Shown piece by piece: positions 1 through 4,651 of a DNA stretch of 8,610 bases. The position numbers and the translations under genes were made by a program. Below the pieces are notes generated by a model that saw nothing but the letters and a program-made list of their open reading frames with translations, had not been told where the DNA came from and made no database searches. Position 1 is the first letter of the stretch. Every line of letters starts with the position of its first letter. The stretch spans positions 1 to 8,610 of the forward strand of contig JAEUIK010000608.1 of NCBI GenBank assembly GCA_016793185.1, read 5' to 3'. This stretch comes from Planctomycetaceae bacterium (GTDB taxonomy: Bacteria; Planctomycetota; Planctomycetia; Pirellulales; JAEUIK01).

Positions 1-9
1 TTTGAACAT
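1..9 (-). CDS. accC: Start of biotin carboxylase AccC (first three codons, rest off the left edge)
   Basis: Read on the minus strand, the first nine bases of the window are ATG TTC AAA, encoding Met-Phe-Lys. This matches the usual opening of AccC proteins (MFKK or MLDK, then the ANRGEIA motif). It begins 39 bases after the accB stop on the same strand, and accB-accC is among the most conserved bacterial gene pairs. AccC is the ATP-dependent biotin carboxylase that carboxylates the biotin carried by AccB. No strong Shine-Dalgarno site is visible before this ATG (only an AGAAAAGAT stretch). With three codons visible, the call rests on position and the operon pattern, and the codons alone would not support it. 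Confidence 0.6.
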
Positions 10-48
10 CGGCGATCTTTTCTGTGGCCCGTGACGAACAGCGGCGAA

Positions 49-543
49 TTACTTGCGAGTATCGACCTTGAACAAAGGCTGCCCGAACTCGACCGGCTCG
101 CCGTTTTCGACCAGAACGCCGATCACCTTGCCCGCGATCCCGGCCGGGATCTCGTTGAAGACCTTCATGGCTTCGACGATACACACGGTCGTATCGGGAC
201 CGACGTGGTCGCCGACCTTGGCAAAGGGGGGCGTGTCGGGGCTGCTCGCTGAGTAGAAGGTGCCGACCATCGGGCTGGTAATGACATGCGTGTTCGCGTC
301 TTCGGCCGCGGGGGCAGGATCGCCCCCCTTGGGCCGGCTTTCGCCCCGGCTGACCGGCGCCAGCACTTCGGCATAGCCCGGTCCGACCGCGGTCACGGCC
401 GCCCCCTGGCGGCGGAGGCAGACGCGGACGTCTCCCTGGCGCAGGTCGATCTCCGCCAGATCGTGCTCGTTCATCAGCTCGGCCAGGCGGCGAATCTTGC
501 GCACGTCAAAGGCGTCACCCAGACTCGACGGCGTGATGCTCAT
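49..543 (-). CDS. accB: Acetyl-CoA carboxylase biotin carboxyl carrier protein AccB (BCCP)
   Basis: This is a cytosolic 164-residue protein that carries the covalently bound biotin of acetyl-CoA carboxylase, shuttling carboxylate from AccC to the carboxyltransferase AccA/AccD. The N-terminal part (DVRKIRRLAELMNEHDLAEI, residues 13-32) is the conserved BCCP start. A Pro/Ala/Gly-rich linker covers about 62-83. The biotinyl domain runs from about 85 to the end and contains SPMVGTFY (90-97), the following 'thumb' segment typical of bacterial BCCP (SSPDTPPF), and the biotinylation motif EAMKV with acceptor Lys127. A GTG at 561 could add six residues, but the ATG at 543 is preferred because GGAG lies six bases before it. 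The length is normal for the family. It lies between an M24 peptidase gene upstream and accC downstream, all on the same strand. Confidence 0.96.
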   Translation of the reverse strand: MSITPSSLGDAFDVRKIRRLAELMNEHDLAEIDLRQGDVRVCLRRQGAAVTAVGPGYAEVLAPVSRGESRPKGGDPAPAAEDANTHVITSPMVGTFYSASSPDTPPFAKVGDHVGPDTTVCIVEAMKVFNEIPAGIAGKVIGVLVENGEPVEFGQPLFKVDTRK

Positions 544-693
544 GCAGTTCTCCAGGGTCACCGAGGTTCGCGTCGCCAGCCAGGGGACGGAACTTCGGAC
601 AATTGGCCTTCGCTGCTCAAGGGGTCGAATCGCGTGCCGCGCCGGGCGTTTCCCTGCTCAGGTCGCCGGCGCCGTCGAACGGATGCACGAGCA
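544..693. other. Spacer between the peptidase gene and accB, no gene seen
   Basis: These 150 bases separate two minus-strand genes. I see no convincing reading frame, no hairpin followed by a T-run and no good -10/-35 pair. It could hold either a promoter for accBC or just an untranslated linker within one operon. The efp gene, often found at this position in other bacteria, is not here. Confidence 0.5.
550..553 (-). promoter_or_regulatory. Shine-Dalgarno site of accB
   Basis: On the minus strand GGAG stands six bases before the ATG at 543. This selects that ATG over the in-frame GTG at 561, which overlaps the site. Confidence 0.7.
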
Positions 694-1785
694 TCAAGAG
701 AGGACCGCCTCGTCGAAGGCTTTGGGAACACTCGTCAGGACCTCGTGCCCTGTCTTGGTCACTAGAATATCATCCTCGATTCGCACGCCACCCCAACCAG
801 GCAGGTAAATCCCGGGCTCGACCGTGACCACCATTCCCGGCTTCAGGGGAAGATGCTGGCCGGCGGCCAAACGGGGCCCCTCGTGAATGTCGAGGCCGAT
901 GCCGTGGCCGAGGCCATGACCAAAATTGGCGCCGAATCCCGCCTTGGCGATGAGCTCGCGTGCCACGCGATCCACATCGTGCCCTGAGATCCCCGGCCGG
1001 ATCGCGGCGATCGCCTGCTCTTGTGCGGACAACACAACTCTATACACGCGTTCAAGTTTGGCCGGGATTCTACCGGTCACCAAAACACGCGTCAAGTCGC
1101 TCTTGTAGAGCCTCCCGCTCGCTCCCCAGTCGATCAGGACGAACTCGCTCGAACCGATCAATTGCTGCGTCGGCCGGGCATGCGGCAACGCGGCGCGCGG
1201 CCCCACCGCCACGATCGGCGGAAAGCTCGAGCCCTTGGCGCCGAACAGCCGCAATTGATTTTCGAGATCGTCGGCGACCTCTTTCTCGGTCCGCTCAGGA
1301 CGCAACGTCGCCCGCAAGACGGCAAACGCCTTCTCGGCAAACCAGATCGCCTGGCGGATCTCGGCGATTTCCTCCTTGTCCTTCACCTCCCGCAGCTGCT
1401 CCACCAGCCGAGCTGCGGTGACGACCGCCGTCTTGGGCAACTTTTCGGCAAGCTGGTCGCGAAAGCCGACCGTCATCGAATCGGCCTCGACTCCCAACTT
1501 GGCGATCTTGGCCGCCGCCAGCGCTTGGGTCACCCCCTCGAGCATTCCCATGCCGGGCGGGCGAATGAATGCGTCGAGGCCGGGACACTCTTCTTCGAGT
1601 TGCGTGGTGTAGCGGGGATCGCTGATGACCACCTGTCCCTTGGCATGCACCAGGAGATAGCTGTCGTCTCCGGTAAAGCCTGTCAAGTAGGTCACGTTCG
1701 TGAAGTTGGTGACCAGCAGCGCGTCGACGCCCAGGGCTTTCATCGACTTGCGGAGCTTATCGCGTCGGGCCGAAGCGGCTTCCAT
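694..1785 (-). CDS. M24B-family Xaa-Pro peptidase (aminopeptidase P / prolidase type)
   Basis: A 363-residue cytosolic metallopeptidase of the pita-bread fold that cleaves bonds next to proline. The N-terminal creatinase-like domain (about 1-130) includes TNFTNVTYLTGF (26-37). The C-terminal catalytic domain has all five expected metal ligands: Asp219 (LIDWGA), Asp230 (KSDLTR), His294 (GHGLGHGIG), Glu323 (VEPGIY) and Glu337 (VRIEDD). His301 in the HEGP motif is the usual second active-site histidine. The reading frame is open another 58 codons upstream, but the ATG at 1785 is chosen because AGGAG precedes it by nine bases and the family homology starts there. Downstream, 150 bases away, is accB. 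In many bacteria a peptidase of this family lies before efp-accB-accC; here efp is absent between them. Whether it is an aminopeptidase (PepP, PapA/YqhT-like) or a dipeptidase (PepQ) cannot be decided from sequence, so no symbol is given. Confidence 0.93.
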   Translation of the reverse strand: MEAASARRDKLRKSMKALGVDALLVTNFTNVTYLTGFTGDDSYLLVHAKGQVVISDPRYTTQLEEECPGLDAFIRPPGMGMLEGVTQALAAAKIAKLGVEADSMTVGFRDQLAEKLPKTAVVTAARLVEQLREVKDKEEIAEIRQAIWFAEKAFAVLRATLRPERTEKEVADDLENQLRLFGAKGSSFPPIVAVGPRAALPHARPTQQLIGSSEFVLIDWGASGRLYKSDLTRVLVTGRIPAKLERVYRVVLSAQEQAIAAIRPGISGHDVDRVARELIAKAGFGANFGHGLGHGIGLDIHEGPRLAAGQHLPLKPGMVVTVEPGIYLPGWGGVRIEDDILVTKTGHEVLTSVPKAFDEAVLS

Positions 1786-1794
1786 CGAGTTGGA

Positions 1795-1799
1795 CTCCT
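1795..1799 (-). promoter_or_regulatory. Shine-Dalgarno site of the Xaa-Pro peptidase gene
   Basis: AGGAG on the minus strand, nine bases before the ATG at 1785. It supports that start over the longer open frame. Confidence 0.7.
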
Positions 1800-1923
1800 G
1801 GTGAATTGAACAGGGGGCCGCGGAGCGACACGCCGGGCGCAACCTGCACGCGAGCAATGACTTTGCCCCCGCAACGCCGGGGCGGGACGACGCCGGCCAA
1901 ACGGGACACCCCACGGCCGAACG

Positions 1924-1936
1924 TAGCAATTTGCTA
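1924..1936. repeat. 13-base A/T-rich palindrome, possible operator
   Basis: TAGCAA and TTGCTA form a perfect six-base inverted repeat around a single T. It is one of the few A/T-rich spots in the divergent region between the peptidase and the GntR regulator. It has the size and symmetry of a dimeric repressor site, but the bound protein is unknown. Confidence 0.45.
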
Positions 1937-2041
1937 GCAGTATTCACGCCGATTCGCAAGCTCTCCCGCGTGTCCGGCGGGGGCGATTCGATTTTTGTAC
2001 GCGCGGGCTGAACTTTTCATGGACGCCGGTGCACTCCCAAA

Positions 2042-2047
2042 TAGAAT
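2042..2047 (+). promoter_or_regulatory. Candidate -10 box of the GntR regulator gene
   Basis: TAGAAT matches five of six bases of the TATAAT consensus and is followed by GG, like other such boxes in this window. No good -35 hexamer is present at 16-18 bases. Transcription would begin near 2054, upstream of the repeats and about 100 bases before the proposed start codon. Confidence 0.35.
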
Positions 2048-2050
2048 GGA

Positions 2051-2075
2051 CGCAGCCGGCCTCCCCGCAGCCGGC
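2051..2075 (+). repeat. Direct repeat of CGCAGCCGGC (two copies)
   Basis: The ten bases CGCAGCCGGC occur at 2051-2060 and again at 2066-2075, a 15-base period. They lie just before a 15-base palindrome and between the candidate -10 box and the coding start of the GntR regulator. They may be protein-binding sites or part of a folded 5' leader. Confidence 0.6.
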
Positions 2076-2077
2076 AG

Positions 2078-2092
2078 GCTGGCCAGGCCAGC
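2078..2092. repeat. Perfect 15-base palindrome upstream of the GntR regulator gene
   Basis: GCTGGCC and GGCCAGC flank a central A. FadR/FCD-type GntR regulators often bind TNGTNNNACNA-like palindromes. The core here, TGGCCAGGCCA, keeps the outer T..G and C..A symmetry but has C/G in place of the inner T/A. It could be an autoregulatory operator or a 5'-leader hairpin. The palindrome is seen directly; the role is inferred. Confidence 0.5.
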
Positions 2093-2141
2093 GCGATTTC
2101 CGCCGCGCCGCGCGCAGCTGCGACAACGACCCCTGGGGTGC

Positions 2142-2146
2142 AAGGA
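2142..2146 (+). promoter_or_regulatory. Possible Shine-Dalgarno site deciding the GntR regulator start
   Basis: AAGGA lies ten bases before an in-frame TTG at 2157. It is the only purine-rich site in front of any candidate start of this gene. A GTG at 2190 is the alternative and has no such site. Confidence 0.4.
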
Positions 2147-2156
2147 ACGAGAACGC

Positions 2157-2870
2157 TTGAGACGGACGCATCTTCCCGGTCCCGCGCCCGTGCGCCGGAC
2201 GAATCTCACTCAATTGATCCTCGATCAGCTCCGCGACTACGTCCTGAGTCACGGGCTGTTGGAAGAAGATCGGCTGCCGCCGGAGCGCGAATTGGCCGCG
2301 CAGCTGGACGTGAGCCGCCCCTCGCTCCGTAACGCGCTCGACTGGCTGGCCCAGCGGGGCGCGCTGCGCCGCGTGCAGGGAGGCGGCACTTTCTTGCAGT
2401 CGACATTTCTGACCGTGCTGGCCGAAGCTCACGTGGCGCACGCCGCGGCGCCCTCGAACAGCAGCGAATTGGCGGAGGCCCGCGGTTACCTGGAGCCCTT
2501 GCTGGTGCAACTGGCTGCCGAGCGGGCCAGCAGCGAAGAACTGGCAGCGCTGGCCGCCGATGCCGCTCGCGCCGGCCAACGGCTCGAGGACGTCGAATTC
2601 TGGCGGCTGCACGACCTGGCGTTTCACGCCCGGCTGGCGAAGCTCTCGGGCAATTCGATTCTGGCCGAAGCCTTGGGGGCGGCGCTGCATCAGACGGCCC
2701 GATCCGACCAGTCCGCGCCGCTCGATACGCGCAAGTGCCATGAACAGCACTCCGAAATCCTCGAAGCCCTGACGCGGCGCGATGCGGAAGCCGCCGCCCA
2801 GCTGATGCGTGAGCACCTGCAAGGCTGCCACGCGGTCGACGACGCGGCGGGACTGCGGGTCAGCGCGTAA
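2157..2870 (+). CDS. GntR-family transcriptional regulator, FadR/FCD subfamily
   Basis: From the TTG at 2157 this is a 237-residue DNA-binding regulator. The N-terminal winged helix (about 16-80) carries the GntR hallmarks: PPEREL (41-46), the recognition helix around VSRPSLRNAL (52-61) and the wing GGGTF (75-79). The C-terminal half (about 100-225) is a helical FCD ligand-binding domain. HDLAFH gives Asp153 and His157, QHSEIL gives His198 and REHL gives His220, matching the Asp plus three His metal site of FCD proteins, whose ligands are usually small organic acids. The start is uncertain: the frame is open from 1995, ATGs exist at 2019 and 2046, and GTG at 2190 is also possible. It is divergent from the peptidase gene and 56 bases before larB. 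The regulated genes are not known; autoregulation or control of neighbours is inference. Confidence 0.88.
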   Translation: MRRTHLPGPAPVRRTNLTQLILDQLRDYVLSHGLLEEDRLPPERELAAQLDVSRPSLRNALDWLAQRGALRRVQGGGTFLQSTFLTVLAEAHVAHAAAPSNSSELAEARGYLEPLLVQLAAERASSEELAALAADAARAGQRLEDVEFWRLHDLAFHARLAKLSGNSILAEALGAALHQTARSDQSAPLDTRKCHEQHSEILEALTRRDAEAAAQLMREHLQGCHAVDDAAGLRVSA

Positions 2871-2914
2871 ACGGCCACCGCATCGCGGGCATCGCGTCGC
2901 TGGCACCGGCGGGC

Positions 2915-2920
2915 TACACT
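2915..2920 (+). promoter_or_regulatory. Candidate -10 box of larB, placing the mRNA start at the ATG
   Basis: TACACT within GCTACACT ends six bases before the larB ATG. A -10 box at this distance would start transcription at or next to the ATG, giving a leaderless message. No Shine-Dalgarno site is present. No recognisable -35 hexamer is seen 16-18 bases upstream. Confidence 0.45.
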
Positions 2921-2926
2921 GGGTGC

Positions 2927-3697
2927 ATGGATCCTGCCCGCCTCGAAAACCTCGCCCAGCAGCTGCTCGACGGCCAGTTAGAGGTCGCCGAATTCGTCTT
3001 GCAACTCTCCCGCGGCGTGATCGCCGATCTGGGGGTCGCCCAGGTCGACCTCGATCGGAATCGCCGCTGCGGGTTTCCGGAAGTGGTCTACGGCGCGGGC
3101 AAGCCGCCGGAAGCGCTCGTCAAGATCTTCGCCGCGTTGCTCGAGGCAGAAGGGAACGCCCTGGCGACGCGCGTCGCGCCCGAGCAGGCCGAACTCCTGC
3201 TGGGTCACTATCCGCAGGGACATTACAACGCCCTGGGGCGGACGTTCCGCATCGGCCACACCGGAACCGAGTGGGAGAGCGGGGGCACGATCGCCATCCT
3301 CACGGCCGGGACCAGCGACCTGCCGGTGGCCGAAGAGGCCAAGGAAACGGCGCTCTGGATGGGGGCCGAAGTTCGCATGATCTACGACGTCGGCGTCGCA
3401 GGTCCGCATCGACTCCCGGCGCGATTGGCCGAACTGGCCGATGTCGACGCCGTCGTGGTGATCGCCGGCATGGAAGGCGCGCTCCCGAGCGTCGTCGGGG
3501 GCTACGTCCCCTGCCCTGTGATTGGCGTCCCCACCAGCGTCGGCTACGGCGCGAATCTCGGCGGCGTCTCGGCCCTGCTCAGCATGCTCAATAGCTGCGC
3601 GGCCAACGTGTCAGTCGTGAACATCGACGCCGGCTTCAAAGGCGCGTACGTCGCCGGTCTGATCGCCAAGAACGCCGCGCGGAATCGCAGCCGGTAG
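2927..3697 (+). CDS. larB: Nickel-pincer cofactor biosynthesis protein LarB
   Basis: LarB (256 residues, normal length) carboxylates the pyridinium ring of nicotinic acid adenine dinucleotide and splits off AMP. This is the first step toward the nickel-pincer nucleotide cofactor of lactate racemase and related LarA enzymes. The N-terminal region holds GFPEVVYGAGK (49-59). The PurE/AIR-carboxylase-like domain (about 118-256) holds GTSDLPVAEEA (128-138), GVPTSVGYGANLGG (200-213) and MLNSC (220-224). Cys224 aligns with the cysteine described as catalytic in Lactiplantibacillus LarB. The C-terminal NID.GF motif reads NIDAGFKGA, where I would expect Asn and Gly at the two variable places. No larA, larC or larE is in the window. 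It lies 56 bases after the GntR regulator and 48 before nnrD. The ATG has no Shine-Dalgarno site but has a -10-like box directly before it. Confidence 0.94.
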   Translation: MDPARLENLAQQLLDGQLEVAEFVLQLSRGVIADLGVAQVDLDRNRRCGFPEVVYGAGKPPEALVKIFAALLEAEGNALATRVAPEQAELLLGHYPQGHYNALGRTFRIGHTGTEWESGGTIAILTAGTSDLPVAEEAKETALWMGAEVRMIYDVGVAGPHRLPARLAELADVDAVVVIAGMEGALPSVVGGYVPCPVIGVPTSVGYGANLGGVSALLSMLNSCAANVSVVNIDAGFKGAYVAGLIAKNAARNRSR

Positions 3698-3729
3698 GTC
3701 GCGATCGTTCGTTCGTGTCGCGTCGGTCG

Positions 3730-3738
3730 TGCTACACT
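3730..3738 (+). promoter_or_regulatory. Candidate extended -10 promoter of nnrD
   Basis: TGCTACACT is an extended -10 element (TG, one base, then TACACT). It ends seven bases before the nnrD ATG, so transcription would start at about the A of the ATG. No Shine-Dalgarno site and no clear -35 hexamer are seen. The box has the same GCTACACT core as the one before larB. Confidence 0.5.
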
Positions 3739-3745
3739 TAACGAC

Positions 3746-4636
3746 ATGGCGACGACGCACGTCATCCGCGACGATTCACCCCTGCCGGTGCTGCCGCGCC
3801 GCGCCGTTGAGAGCAACAAGGGGACCTACGGACGCGCGTTGCTCGTCGGCGGCGCGCGGGGAATGACCGGCGCCATCGGACTGGCAGGCATGGCCTGCCT
3901 GCGTGCGGGAGCGGGGTTGGTCGAGCTGGCCGTCGCCCGCAGTTGTCAGCCGATCGTCGCCGGGTACGAGCCCTCCTACATGACCGTCGGGCTCGCCGAG
4001 GATGCCGAAGGCCGGCTTTCCGCCGCCGCGCTCGACGAACTGTGCGCGCTGGCCGACAAGGCCACGGCGCTCGGCTGCGGGCCGGGGCTGGCGCTGACCG
4101 ACGAGACAACCACGATCGCGTTGGCGCTGTATGCGAGTTACGCCCGCGCGGCCGTCTTCGATGCCGATGCCCTAAACGCGCTGGCCCGGCATCCCGAGCA
4201 ACTTTCGCAACACGCCGGACCGCGCGTGCTGACGCCGCATCCCGGCGAATTCGGGCGCCTGACTGGCAAGACGGTCGCCGAGATCCAGGGAGCGCGGATC
4301 GAGTTGGCCAGCAACTTCGCACGCCAGCACAACGTGGTCGTGATCCTCAAGGGGCACCAGTCCTGCATCACCGACGGCCGGCGGATCGCGCTCAACACGA
4401 CCGGCAATCCAGGCATGGCCACCGGCGGAACGGGCGATGTCCTGACCGGCATCCTCACGGCGCTGTTGGCGCAAGGTCTCGAGCCGTATGACGCCGCGCG
4501 GCTGGCCGCCCACCTGCACGGCCTGTCCGGCGATCTGGCCGCCGCCGAGCTGGGGGAAACGTCGCTAATCGCCAGCGATCTGGTCCGACACCTGCCGGCC
4601 GCCTTCGTGGAACATGAACGGCGTAGCGGGGCGTGA
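3746..4636 (+). CDS. nnrD: ADP-dependent (S)-NAD(P)H-hydrate dehydratase NnrD
   Basis: A 296-residue cytosolic repair enzyme of the ribokinase-like CARKD family. It dehydrates the damaged S form of hydrated NADH and NADPH back to the working cofactor at the expense of ADP. Visible motifs in order: KGTYGRALLVGGARGMTGA (25-43), the GAGLVE segment (55-60), DADALNAL (139-146), LTPHPGEFGRL (162-172), KGHQSCITDG (202-211) and NTTGNPGMATGGTGD (217-231), whose Asp231 is the expected catalytic base of the GTGD motif. It is the dehydratase domain alone; the NnrE epimerase domain that is fused in E. coli and many others is missing. It follows larB by 48 bases and probably has its own promoter. Its stop lies 15 bases from the stop of the convergent phosphatase gene. 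Confidence 0.95.
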   Translation: MATTHVIRDDSPLPVLPRRAVESNKGTYGRALLVGGARGMTGAIGLAGMACLRAGAGLVELAVARSCQPIVAGYEPSYMTVGLAEDAEGRLSAAALDELCALADKATALGCGPGLALTDETTTIALALYASYARAAVFDADALNALARHPEQLSQHAGPRVLTPHPGEFGRLTGKTVAEIQGARIELASNFARQHNVVVILKGHQSCITDGRRIALNTTGNPGMATGGTGDVLTGILTALLAQGLEPYDAARLAAHLHGLSGDLAAAELGETSLIASDLVRHLPAAFVEHERRSGA

Positions 4637-4651
4637 GCAATCAACCGAGCC

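Larger units (their letters stand above)
1786..2156. other. Divergent intergenic region between the peptidase and GntR regulator genes
   Basis: About 370 bases that probably hold the control regions of both flanking genes. They contain an A/T-rich palindrome (1924-1936), a -10-like TAGAAT box (2042-2047), a 10-base direct repeat (2051-2060 and 2066-2075) and a perfect 15-base palindrome (2078-2092). The GntR reading frame stays open back to 1995, with ATG codons at 2019 and 2046. None of these has a Shine-Dalgarno site, and the repeats plus low-complexity Arg/Ala/Pro translation suggest this part is not translated. Confidence 0.55.

Noticed and set aside
1944..2906. A 320-codon minus-strand open frame over the GntR regulator
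   Set aside because: It is antisense to a regulator with clear winged-helix and FCD motifs. The Gln/Arg/Gly-rich translation has no family resemblance.
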